A DNA stretch of 25,310 nt from a virus. Both the position numbers and the translations under genes were made by a program. The stretch covers positions 1 through 25,310 of IMG/VR virus record IMGVR_UViG_3300037247_000291; one strand, 5' to 3'. Shown piece after piece: positions 13,972-21,818 of this stretch (its first letter is position 1; each line of letters begins with the position of its first letter). The notes beneath the pieces are model-generated. The model had not been told where the DNA came from and made no database searches. It was given only the letters and a program-made list of their open reading frames with translations.

Positions 13972-15986
13972 CCGGGGCCTATCGTGCAATCGCATCCCTC
14001 GTGGAGTGGCGGATGCCCGAAGCTCTGAGTTACCTCCAGCGGAGCGGTCCCCTCGACGCCTGGGTCGACCCGGTCGCCGGCCGCGAGAAACGACTTCGTG
14101 ATCTCCACCGACCGGCCGTCAATCTCCTCGCAGAGCGGACAGTTATCTCCCACCGTCACCCATATGACGCGTCGGATGCCATTGAAAGCCCAGGCCGACT
14201 TTGCGACCGCGCTCCCCATCTGGACGACCTCGCGGCTCGCCAGCTTGCCCGGGCGCTTCTCTTCCCACTCCCCGAGCCGGGTCTCGAGCACGTCGGCGAG
14301 ATCCGCCTCCTCCGTCGCCGCGATCAGCCGGCGGAGCTGGCCGATCGAGCTCTGCGTCATCCGTATCGCAAGAGAATCGACGTAGCTCCGCACGAAGTCC
14401 TCGCCCTCGTCGCCGAGCTCGCCGTCCGCATCGATCTCGTTGGCCGCCTCGGCGTAAATCGCGGTGGCCATCGCCATCATCACCGGCATGAATCGTTTGA
14501 CGATCGCCGCGCTATGGTCGGGATAGAACTCGTCGATCCAGACCTGGAGATCGAATGCCCCTCGAGCGCCGAGCGCGCCCTTGATCGCTTTCCTCGCGGC
14601 CTGGACCTCTTTCCCGATCACCGTGTTCGCCGCGGTCCTCACGAGCGGCTCGTGAGCCTTTTGCAACCGCCGCCGCGTCCGCTGTGACCGCGTTTCCCGC
14701 CTCGTAGGGGCAGGCCCCCGCGCCTGCCCTGCCCCTACGTCCTGGAACAGGCCACCGCTGAAGGCCCCGTCGTCGCCCGATTCGTCGGCGGCGCCGCCGA
14801 GCTGGTCGAGAGGCGTCATATTCAGCGGTGCCAGGTAGAGGTCGCCGCCTTCCTGCTCGATCGGATTCATGTTCTCGAGCTCTCGGATGTCGTTCGATGA
14901 GAGCCACCCGCCCATCCTGGCGGTGTTGTACGCGGTGTACCTGGCGGACAGGTCGCCCCGGGCAAGCCCGTCGACGAGGTACTCCGCGAAGATGTTCGGC
15001 TCCCTGGCCGTGATGAGCCGAGACTTGATCGCTTGCTCCCAACGCACTAGCCATGGGCGGAGCGTGTAGATGATGAACTCGAGGCCCTGATGCTCGATGT
15101 TGGTGAAGGTCGCGTTATCCAGATCGGCGATCAGGTGAGGCGGCACCCTGAAAATCCGAGCGATTTCCCGAATCTGGAACTTGCGAGTCTCGAGGAATTG
15201 AGCGTCGTTCGGCGGGATCGAGGTCGACTTCCACTTCAACCCATCTTCGAGGATGAGGAGCCGCTGAGCGTTGGAGAGCCCTTTGTAAGCCTCGTTGAAC
15301 ACCCGCCGGAATTCGGTCCTCGCCTCGTCGTTCTCGAATTTCCCAGGGTACTCGAGTACACCGCCTGGCTTCATCCCATCCCCAAAGAACCGCCCGCCGA
15401 GCTCCTCCGCCGCCAGGCCGAGCCCGATCGCCTCTCTGAAGAGCGTGATCGGGGAGTACCCGGCGAGTCCGTCCCACCCCAGGCCAGGGACATGGAGCAC
15501 CTGATCGGCCCGGAGCCCGACCTCGCCCGATCCGATGATCGTTCGATAGCTCAGCACCTTGTTGCGTCGGACCGGCCAGGTGCGGTCCGGCAGTAGTGGC
15601 CACAGGCCGATCACCCGACCCGCACGGTCCCGCTCGATCTCCGCGTACCCGTTGCCCCACGAGACGGCGTGCGCCGTGATCGTTTCGCGGAAGATCATCG
15701 AGGTCATCTCGGAGTTTGCCTGATCGTGGAGGACACGGAAGAGGGGATGCGATGCCGCCCGTTCTTTCCCTCGAGGCTCGAGCCGGCGGTACGTGATCAG
15801 CGGGAGCGAGGCCAACGTCTCCGAGATCACCCGTATGCAAGCGAACACCGCGGAGTAGTTGAGCGCCGTCGCCTGCGATACATTCCGACCGGCCTTCGTC
15901 GCCTGGCCACCGACACTCGTGACGAGCCAATCGTCGTCAACCCGAGGATGAACGCGCCTCTCCAGGAGCGTGGAGATCGCACCCAT
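13968..15986 (-). CDS. Portal protein fused to MuF-like head morphogenesis domain
   Basis: The protein has 672 residues. Residues 1 to ~400 show HK97 portal blocks: SAVFACIRVISETLASLPLI, GNGYAEIERDRAGRVIGLWP, EIARIFRVPPHLIADLDNAT, and EQAIKSRL. Between ~400 and ~445 is a low-complexity linker. From ~440 on is a helical domain ending in DNCPLCEEIDGRSVEI and HPPLHEGCDCTIGPG, the Cys/His signature of SPP1 gp7/Mu F-type domains (PF04233). Portal and MuF are separate genes in most phages; here one continuous frame links them. A palindromic DNA repeat at 14703-14739 lies inside the linker. AAAGGGG precedes the ATG. Confidence 0.92.
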   Translation of the reverse strand: MGAISTLLERRVHPRVDDDWLVTSVGGQATKAGRNVSQATALNYSAVFACIRVISETLASLPLITYRRLEPRGKERAASHPLFRVLHDQANSEMTSMIFRETITAHAVSWGNGYAEIERDRAGRVIGLWPLLPDRTWPVRRNKVLSYRTIIGSGEVGLRADQVLHVPGLGWDGLAGYSPITLFREAIGLGLAAEELGGRFFGDGMKPGGVLEYPGKFENDEARTEFRRVFNEAYKGLSNAQRLLILEDGLKWKSTSIPPNDAQFLETRKFQIREIARIFRVPPHLIADLDNATFTNIEHQGLEFIIYTLRPWLVRWEQAIKSRLITAREPNIFAEYLVDGLARGDLSARYTAYNTARMGGWLSSNDIRELENMNPIEQEGGDLYLAPLNMTPLDQLGGAADESGDDGAFSGGLFQDVGAGQARGPAPTRRETRSQRTRRRLQKAHEPLVRTAANTVIGKEVQAARKAIKGALGARGAFDLQVWIDEFYPDHSAAIVKRFMPVMMAMATAIYAEAANEIDADGELGDEGEDFVRSYVDSLAIRMTQSSIGQLRRLIAATEEADLADVLETRLGEWEEKRPGKLASREVVQMGSAVAKSAWAFNGIRRVIWVTVGDNCPLCEEIDGRSVEITKSFLAAGDRVDPGVEGTAPLEVTQSFGHPPLHEGCDCTIGPG
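14703..14739. repeat. Palindromic repeat inserted in the portal-MuF linker
   Basis: CGTAGGGGCAGG and CCTGCCCCTACG form perfect 12-bp arms around a 13-nt loop. An alternative inner stem GGCAGGC/GCCTGCC is also perfect. It resembles short REP-like genomic palindromes with a GTAGGGGC core seen in various GC-rich bacterial genomes (from memory). It is read through in frame as DVGAGQARGPAPTR. Confidence 0.7.
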
Positions 15987-15990
15987 TCGT

Positions 15991-16176
15991 TTACCCCTTT
16001 CGCCCGCTGTCCTGCCGGGGCCGCGTAATCCCCATCCACACCGCCAATCCCATCAGCACCAGCCCCAGGAACACTAGCATCCACTCCAGCCCGACGATGT
16101 ACAGCCCCGCCGCCGCCAGCCCGACCCCCACCGCCCCGATCACATCCTCGACGTCGATCTCCGTATTCCAACTCAT
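15991..16176 (-). CDS. Small membrane protein (61 aa)
   Basis: After MSWNTEIDVEDV come two hydrophobic segments, IGAVGVGLAAAGLYIVG and MLVFLGLVLMGLAVWMGI, joined by a very short turn, and a basic tail RPRQDSGRKG. This is a two-helix membrane hairpin. The gene starts after the palindrome-containing gap and ends 4 bp before the portal start. It could be a holin-like or host-directed protein, but two-helix phage proteins have many roles and no lysis genes adjoin it. Confidence 0.65.
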   Translation of the reverse strand: MSWNTEIDVEDVIGAVGVGLAAAGLYIVGLEWMLVFLGLVLMGLAVWMGITRPRQDSGRKG

Positions 16177-16230
16177 GCTACCACACCCTCACAAGTTGAT
16201 TTCGTCGCGAGAATCGTGCTCGCGGACACT

Positions 16231-16300
16231 AATGCATGCATCCACCTGGGATCTCCCGACGATGCATGCATCTTCTCGGATCGCCAATGATGCATTCATC
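16231..16300. promoter_or_regulatory. Three GATGCATGCATC-type palindromes ahead of the portal operon
   Basis: The 125-bp gap 16177-16301 contains AATGCATGCATC (16231-16242), GATGCATGCATC (16261-16272, a perfect 12-bp palindrome) and GATGCATTCATC (16289-16300). Centres are 30 and 28 bp apart, close to three helical turns. The same motif lies beside the capsid promoter. No strong -35/-10 pair is visible downstream, consistent with an activator-dependent start. Confidence 0.55.
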
Positions 16301-16301
16301 A

Positions 16302-17111
16302 TCAGGTCATGCACACACCGCTATCGCACGGGTGCTCCAGGTCCACCTCCAGCGCAAGCTGCCTCGCCCCCTCGTCCTCCGGGATCGAGATGGCCTGCGC
16401 CAGCGGCCTCCGGTATGGATGCACGAACAGCTCGGCCTTTGGGCGCTTGTTCCGGATCGTCGCGTCGACAGCGACGGCCTCTTCCCAGTCGGGGCCGCCC
16501 TCGCGCTTCAGGCCGCGCCAGGACTCGATACCGCGGAACGGGCAGAACGTACACGACGACTTCGGCGGGACCTCCAGCCGTTGTTTCTGTAGCCACGCCA
16601 CGCAGCCGGCCCGCGAAATCCGCCGGTCCACCAGCGGGTACACGTTGGTAATGTAAGCCACATCGCTCTCGTTCATCCGACGCCACTCATCAAGACTAAT
16701 GCCCTGCCACGACTCGACAATCCCTGGGCTCAGCGCGAGCCCACGGCGCTCCAGCTCCGCTCGAACGAAACGCCGGATCGGCCCGATCTTCCAATCGCTC
16801 GTGCATTGGCGCTTGATCTGCCCCCGCTTCGCCGTCCGTCTGTCCTGGGTGAATGCCGGGATCATCACAGACGGCACCCTTGCATACTTGACGGCATCCG
16901 TCCGGCCCCCGCTGACCGTTATCACCGTCAGCCCGTTCTCGCCGAGCCAGGGCGTCCAGCGTTCGGCGAAGTCGTATGTGGCAGAGCGCTCGTGTTGCGT
17001 ATCCGCGTGAATAAGGAAATCCACCCGGGGCAGCTCGTCCCGCGCCATCATCGCCGCCAGCGTGAACGACTGCACTCCCCACCCAAGACTCAGAACCCGA
17101 AGCTCACTCAT
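16302..17111 (-). CDS. PP-loop / PAPS-reductase-like protein
   Basis: ATG at 17111 overlaps the radical SAM stop (ATGA); 269 residues. SLGWGVQSFTLAAMM (residues 8-22) sits where a PP-loop (SGGxDS) is found in adenine nucleotide alpha-hydrolases, followed by DFLIHADTQHERSATYDFA, QIKRQCTSDWKIGPIRRF, a block SWQGISLDEWRRM, and KSSCTFCPFRG. The C-terminus is HPCDSGVCMT. The family is common in phages and actinobacteria and is usually labelled PAPS-reductase-like; its substrate is not known. Cys 103, 187, 190, 262 and 267 could hold a metal or Fe-S cluster. The classic SGG..S motif is altered to GWGVQS. Coupling to a radical SAM gene suggests a joint modification step. Confidence 0.8.
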   Translation of the reverse strand: MSELRVLSLGWGVQSFTLAAMMARDELPRVDFLIHADTQHERSATYDFAERWTPWLGENGLTVITVSGGRTDAVKYARVPSVMIPAFTQDRRTAKRGQIKRQCTSDWKIGPIRRFVRAELERRGLALSPGIVESWQGISLDEWRRMNESDVAYITNVYPLVDRRISRAGCVAWLQKQRLEVPPKSSCTFCPFRGIESWRGLKREGGPDWEEAVAVDATIRNKRPKAELFVHPYRRPLAQAISIPEDEGARQLALEVDLEHPCDSGVCMT

Positions 17112-18076
17112 CCCCCCGTCCTCAGGCTGCGTAGAGGTGCTTGCTCGTCCTTGCGATTGGAGTAGTCCCAAATGGGCACGTACTTCCAGAGGTAGCGGTT
17201 GTAGTAGCGCGCGAAGTCTCTGAGCGTTTGCACGCTCCAGTCGAATCGCGCCTTGGGCACGCCATTCAAAGAGTTGAGCGGGATGAACGGCTGGCAAAAG
17301 GGCTCGCCGCCCCACTCCAGCACCTTCAGGGCGCGCTCATAGCAAGCCTCCATGGGCTCGTTTCCGATCAGCACGTAGACGCGCTTCCGCTTGCGGGCAA
17401 CATCACACAAGACCTCCATCATCCGATGCACTTGTTCCAGCTCGGTCATGTCGTCCAGGGCGAACCTCCACGGCCCCCGCAGTATCGACCTCCACCGTTC
17501 GTAAGTGTCTCCATCGAATGTCAGCGGCTCGAACCCGCTGTTAGCGTCCCGTAGCACCATTTCCGCCTGCTCATATCGAGCGATGACGTGATCCTGGAAG
17601 TCGACCGGCAGGGCCGACAGGTTGTTGTCGCACAGGATCGGCGCCGGCTGAAACCACCAATTGAGCGTGAAAGTCGTTCCCTCGAGCTTGGGAACGATGC
17701 AAAACCAGCAATCGACAGGGCAGCCCCGACTCGCGAACGTCATTAAGTAATCGCCGCGCTGATACTCAAACCGGTGGTCTAGCCCAATATGCGGCTCGAA
17801 TCCGGTCTCTCGTTTCCACCACGACTTCAGCGCGAACAACCCAGGACCGCCCGCCCAAACCTCGGCCCGATCTCGTACCCGAACGGCGATATCGCGCGCC
17901 ATGGGCGCATTCCATGAGAACATCACCGACAGCGCCACCAGGTCGTATCCCAGTGTGAACATACCCGGGTCACCCCTGGCGCGGTCGACTTGCCAACCCT
18001 CGCCCTCAAGCCAGTTGGCCAGCTTCGCCGCTCCGAGGTTGAATTGAGTCGAGCAGTTGACAACGAGCGCCTTCAC
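17108..18076 (-). CDS. Radical SAM protein with N-terminal B12-binding-like region
   Basis: The GTG start at 18076 lies one base after the large terminase stop. Residues 1-100 start MKALVVNCSTQFNLGAAKLA and continue DLVALSVMFSWN and VWAGGPG, resembling the Rossmann-type domain that precedes many radical SAM cores. FASRGCPVDCWFCIVPKLEG carries the CxxxCxxC cluster motif (Cys 119, 123, 126). The C-terminal half (RFALDDMTELEQVHRMM, YVLIGNEPMEACYERALKVL) is consistent with the rest of the barrel. It would use a 4Fe-4S cluster and SAM; the substrate is unknown. Its place between terminase and portal is that of an accessory (moron-like) gene pair with the downstream PP-loop protein. Confidence 0.85.
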   Translation of the reverse strand: MKALVVNCSTQFNLGAAKLANWLEGEGWQVDRARGDPGMFTLGYDLVALSVMFSWNAPMARDIAVRVRDRAEVWAGGPGLFALKSWWKRETGFEPHIGLDHRFEYQRGDYLMTFASRGCPVDCWFCIVPKLEGTTFTLNWWFQPAPILCDNNLSALPVDFQDHVIARYEQAEMVLRDANSGFEPLTFDGDTYERWRSILRGPWRFALDDMTELEQVHRMMEVLCDVARKRKRVYVLIGNEPMEACYERALKVLEWGGEPFCQPFIPLNSLNGVPKARFDWSVQTLRDFARYYNRYLWKYVPIWDYSNRKDEQAPLRSLRTGG

Positions 18077-18077
18077 G

Positions 18078-19685
18078 TCATCCCACCACCAGCGCCGGCC
18101 CCGGGTACACCCGGTCGTCGTCCTCGTGACGCATCGCCCGCTCGATCGCGATCACCAGCGCCACGATCCCGTCGATCCGCTCCGTGCTCTTGTCCTTCGC
18201 CGGTTTGATATTCCCCGCGGCGTCCGTCGAAATCGCCGTATTCGCCGCCATCCACTTCAGGATCGGATTCCCCCGGTGGGCGAGCTTGCGCTGAAGCACG
18301 AGCCGCTCGACTTCCTTCGTCGGCGCGCTCAGCGTCGCGAACCCCTGCCGCACATTCACCAGCGTGAGACCGTCCTCCGTGAGCTGCTGCCCGAGCTGCG
18401 TCGCGTTCCACGGGTCGATCCCGATCTCCTTGATCGCGTGCCGCTCCGCCAGCTCATTTACCTCCCGCCGGATCACCGCGTAGTCAATCACATTTCCCTC
18501 GGTGGCGGTGATCAACCCCATCCGCACCCAGGCGTCATACGGCACCCGGTCCCGCCGTGACCGCTCCACAATCCGTTCCGCCGGCACCCAAAAGCGGGAG
18601 AGGACGTCGTACGACCCGTCGACGTCGGGAAACACCAGCAGGAACGCCGCGATATCCGTCGTCGACGCCAGATCCAGGCCGCCGAAACACCGCTGGCCAT
18701 GGAGAGTCTCGATCGGAGTCTCCATCGAGCAGGCGTTCCAGTCCTCCAGCGACAGCCACCGCGTCACCTGGGACGTCCAGATGTCGAGATGGAGCCGGAG
18801 GAACGTGTTCAGGAACCCGGCCGAGCGCCGCGCGTGCTCCGCTTCGTTCTGGAGGTACTCCAGCTTGACCGTCGCCCCGAGATTCGGATTCGCCTTCGCC
18901 CACACCCGAGGGTCCGTCCAGTCGTCGTCCGGCTCCGCGGCCGCGATGTACGCGAAGGTCGAGTCATCCTCGAGCGCCCCCTCTAGCACCGCCACCGCGT
19001 GATTGTGCTCCTCCAGGCCGATACTCTCCTGGCGCGCGACGCCCGCCGTCGTGATCGCGATCGTCATCGGCTGACGCCGGGCCCCCATCGACGTTTGCAT
19101 CACGTCCCACAGGCGCCGGTCCCGGTGCGCGTGGAGCTCGTCGACGATGTTGGCATGCGCGTTCAACCCGTCCAGCGTGTCCGAGTCCGCCCCCAACGGC
19201 TCGAACTTCGACCACGTCCGAGGATTGTTGATATTGTTCCGCAGCACCCGCACGTGCGACCGGAGCCTCGAGAGCTTCACCATCTCCGCCGCGTCCCCCC
19301 ACACGATCTTCGCCTGATCCTTTTTCGTGGCGGTGGAATAAACCTCGGCGCCCATCTCCCCGTCCGCGATCGTGAGATACAGACCGACTGCCGCGGCGAG
19401 AGTCGACTTCCCGTTCTTGCGCGGCAGCTCCACGTACGCGTGGCGATATCTTCGAGTCCCATCGGCTCGCCTCCACGCAAACAACGGCATGATGATATCG
19501 TCGAGCTGCCAGGGCGCCAGTCGGAACGGAGCGCCGGCCCACTCGCCCTTGTAGTGCCTCAGGAGCCCGATGAAATTCGCCACCCGCTCGCCCTCCGCCC
19601 GATCGTAATACAGCCCCCGCTCCTCGCCCCCCTCTTGATCCCGCCGCTCCCTCTCCCTCGCGAGCTCCACGTACCTCGAGGTCAT
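18078..19685 (-). CDS. terL: Terminase large subunit
   Basis: The ATG at 19685 overlaps the upstream methyltransferase stop (ATGA) and has AAAGGA eight bases upstream; 535 residues. The ATPase domain shows APWQLDDIIMPLF, Walker A ELPRKNGKST (about 86-95), YSTATKKDQAKIVWG, and Walker B ANIVDELHAH (Asp-Glu about 182-183). The nuclease domain shows CFGGLDLASTTDIAAF (Asp about 337), EIGIDPWNATQLGQQL (Asp about 423) and ERIDGIVALV (Asp about 504), the three acidic positions of TerL nucleases. It packages DNA into the prohead with the small subunit and portal. Length and motifs look intact. Confidence 0.95.
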   Translation of the reverse strand: MTSRYVELARERERRDQEGGEERGLYYDRAEGERVANFIGLLRHYKGEWAGAPFRLAPWQLDDIIMPLFAWRRADGTRRYRHAYVELPRKNGKSTLAAAVGLYLTIADGEMGAEVYSTATKKDQAKIVWGDAAEMVKLSRLRSHVRVLRNNINNPRTWSKFEPLGADSDTLDGLNAHANIVDELHAHRDRRLWDVMQTSMGARRQPMTIAITTAGVARQESIGLEEHNHAVAVLEGALEDDSTFAYIAAAEPDDDWTDPRVWAKANPNLGATVKLEYLQNEAEHARRSAGFLNTFLRLHLDIWTSQVTRWLSLEDWNACSMETPIETLHGQRCFGGLDLASTTDIAAFLLVFPDVDGSYDVLSRFWVPAERIVERSRRDRVPYDAWVRMGLITATEGNVIDYAVIRREVNELAERHAIKEIGIDPWNATQLGQQLTEDGLTLVNVRQGFATLSAPTKEVERLVLQRKLAHRGNPILKWMAANTAISTDAAGNIKPAKDKSTERIDGIVALVIAIERAMRHEDDDRVYPGPALVVG

Positions 19686-20725
19686 GCCGTCATCCTTTGC
19701 CAAAGCGTGCGGAAGGCGTAGGCTCCCTGCGCGGGCACGACCGCGTTGCCGAGCGCTCTAAGGCGGTGTCTCCTATCGGGAACCCCATTAGCCACTCGAC
19801 AAACAGCGGGTTCAAGCGCCGGCACATCGGCGAGCACTCGTGCCCAGGCTGCTCGATCGTCGGGGCCTGGCGGGAAGCCGTTGTTGGCAAGTCTGGACTC
19901 CTTCTCCTGGCCTCGGCCTCCGTGTAAGGGAAGATATCGCTCGCGGTTGGCGTCGGCCACTGTCGCGCCTGAGCGTCCAGGTAGGGCCTGCCCTGCCCGT
20001 CCCGCTGATTCGGCCCGCCCTTGTCGCTGCTCGCCTTCGGCGTGTCCCAGAGGGCCGCTTCGACATGCAACGGTGTCGCGAACGGCAACTCCCCGCGCTC
20101 CGTCCGTTCCTTCTGGCGTTGCTCCCAAACCTCCGGCGACGTCTGACCCCGCTCGAACCAACTCGCCGCTGGCGTAGGCCACTCGGACGCCTTCTCCCGC
20201 AGGTTCACGAAGCCGCCGTGGTGGTTGCTGTACGTGCTCGTGTTGCTGTCTGGCGTAGGCCAGGATGAAGAGGCGTTCGCGGCGGTGCGGTGCTCCGACT
20301 TCCGCAGCCGTAAAAGTGTCCCAGACCGCATCGTACCCGCCTTCGGCCAGGTCTCCGAGTATTCGGCCAAAGTACCCGTGAGCAAGGAGGCCTGGGACGT
20401 TTTCCAAGAAGACGTAGCAGGGTCCCAGCTCGCGAATGGCACGGTAGGTCTCGGGCCACATGTTTCGCTCGTCGTCCTCTCCTCAGTTCTGCCCGGCGAC
20501 GCTGAAGGGCTGACAGGGGAACCCGGAGCAGATGAGACCGACGCGCTCAACGCTCCGCCAGTCAATCTCTCGGATGTCCCCGTACCGTCTGACATCAGGC
20601 CAGTGCCGCTCCAGAACCTTCCTGCAAAACTCATCGTTCTCGACTTGCCACGCTGGGCTCAATCCACGGGCTTCGACGGCGCGATCAAGACCGCCTATGC
20701 CCGAGAAGAGGGAGCCGAATCGCAA
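19682..20725 (-). pseudogene. C5-cytosine DNA methyltransferase interrupted by in-frame TGA
   Basis: A TTG start at 20725 leads into MRFGSLFSGIGGLDRAVEAR (motif I) and ICSGFPCQPFSVAGQN (motif IV, catalytic Cys). A TGA then occurs at 20483-20485. The same frame goes on as GEDDERNMWPETYRAIREL, with FLENVPGLL (motif VI), GAPHRRERLFILA (motif VIII) and RLRALGNAVVP (motif X) to TGA at 19682. No frameshift is needed: 347 codons with one stop. The codon could come from CGA (Arg) by one C-to-T change. The family methylates cytosine at carbon 5. It may be a dead gene, a read-through gene, a sequence error or two fragments that reassemble. Its last codons overlap the TerL start. Confidence 0.85.
19690..20634 (-). 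other. Long overlapping reading frame with WPTP repeats (314 codons)
   Basis: A frame shifted against the methyltransferase frame is open for 314 codons from ATG 20634 to 19690, across the methyltransferase TGA. It has four W(P/D)TP-type segments (SSWPTPDSN, SEWPTPAAS, ALWDTPKAS, RQWPTPTAS), a block SWKTSQASLLTG with EYSETWPKAGTMRSG, and LNPLFVEWLMGFPIGDTALE near the end. I recall similar WPTP-containing phage proteins with an 'LNP..VEWLMGFP.G' ending, so this may be a real gene. It may also be the shadow of the methyltransferase's own repeated Val/Leu-Ala-Asp/Tyr-Ala segments. No clear ribosome site decides. Confidence 0.45.
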
Positions 20726-20727
20726 CG

Positions 20728-20961
20728 TTACCCTGCCGCCTCGGCCGGCACCTCGACCGGTAGGCTCGTCTGTAGCTTCTCGAGGCTCATCCTCGACGGA
20801 CTCTCATACAGCTCGTGCGCCAGGCCGTTCACGTCCACCTCGTCGATCAGCGGGATCTCCACCACCATCCGAAGATACCGCCCGTGCTTGTGGCTCTTCA
20901 CCGCCAGCCCCACCACCTCCACCCGCTCGAACACCGCCCGATACGTCCGTCCCTGGGTCAT
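20728..20961 (-). CDS. Unknown small protein (77 aa)
   Basis: ATG at 20961 follows a GGGAGGG site. The product opens MTQGRTYRAVFERVEVVGLA and carries a beta pattern GRYLRMVVEIPLIDEVDVNG, followed by a helical ALE-type tail. It lies between a protein of unknown family and the C5 methyltransferase, with its stop 2 bp before the methyltransferase TTG start. It is in the same operon as those genes; I do not recognise it. Confidence 0.6.
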   Translation of the reverse strand: MTQGRTYRAVFERVEVVGLAVKSHKHGRYLRMVVEIPLIDEVDVNGLAHELYESPSRMSLEKLQTSLPVEVPAEAAG

Positions 20962-20981
20962 CGCTTGTCACCCTCCCTTTC

Positions 20982-21818
20982 TCACCGCGTGACGGCCATC
21001 AGATCGATAGATTTACGCCTGAGCGGCTTGTTGTCGGGGCCTTTCACGTACAAGGGCACTAAGACCGGCCGGTGCGTTTGCTCCTTCGGATACCATTGGT
21101 TCCTCCAATGTGGCCGCACCAGCCACCGACAGGACCAATCGACCGCCTGCTCTCCTCGCGCATCATCTTTCGGCTTCTCGCGGGCACGGAGTCTCACAAC
21201 CCGCACAAGCGGGTCGGATGCGACCGGCGCCCTTGCCATCCGCCGCTGCGAAGCGCGAGGCAGTCGCACTGGCGCCAACGCCGGTATCTTCTGTCGAATG
21301 AAGGCAAAGAAAGCGAACATGAGCCGGGTTGCATCGCGGTCGTCAAAGACGGCCTCTCTGTCTGACACACACTCATCAAACATCCAGAAAGTTGACCACC
21401 GAATGTCCAGGGGGTTGCCACCGAACCCCTCAAGCTCCAGCGCCGGGTCTCCAGTATCAGAAAAGCGCACCTCAGACCACAACAATGCGCGCATTTCCAG
21501 CGGTCCGAACGGCTCCTCCAGGTACATCAGCCCGCTCGTATCAACCGGGCGGATGTCCTCTAATGGAATCTCCCTCGGCACCGTCTCCGCCGCATCCCGC
21601 AGAACCCTGCATACGTCCCGACTTACGAAATAAGGCACAGCATGCGTCAACCCGTCGATGATATCGAGACGCCACTCCGATGGCTTTTGAAAAGGTGCCT
21701 CTTTCCTACCGTGGAGGTGGCGTCTCGCAATCCCTTCGAGGGTTCCCACCGATCGTGACGCGCTCCAATCTTCAAGCGCATGCATCTGCCACTCTAGTGC
21801 TTGGTACTCCGCAGTCAC
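20982..21818 (-). CDS. Unknown protein with C-terminal W-HWR-QWYP motif (278 aa)
   Basis: A GTG start overlaps the upstream stop (GTGA). The first ~180 residues contain EMRALLWSEVRFSDTGDPAL and FDDRDATRLMFAFFAFIRQK. The C-terminal ~60 residues contain VDWSCRWLVRPHWRNQWYPK, THRPVLVPLYVKGPDNKPL and a final basic strand. A similar 'W.VR.HWR.QW.P...H......VKGP...PL' block occurs, from memory, in phage and plasmid proteins of actinobacteria, function unknown. Base composition is less GC-rich than the terminase genes around it, which suggests a separate acquisition. Confidence 0.7.
   Translation of the reverse strand: MTAEYQALEWQMHALEDWSASRSVGTLEGIARRHLHGRKEAPFQKPSEWRLDIIDGLTHAVPYFVSRDVCRVLRDAAETVPREIPLEDIRPVDTSGLMYLEEPFGPLEMRALLWSEVRFSDTGDPALELEGFGGNPLDIRWSTFWMFDECVSDREAVFDDRDATRLMFAFFAFIRQKIPALAPVRLPRASQRRMARAPVASDPLVRVVRLRAREKPKDDARGEQAVDWSCRWLVRPHWRNQWYPKEQTHRPVLVPLYVKGPDNKPLRRKSIDLMAVTR

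Noticed and set aside
19682-20725. Recoded TGA as a general genetic-code change
   Set aside because: TGA ends several intact genes in overlapping ATGA arrangements, and no other gene shows an internal TGA.
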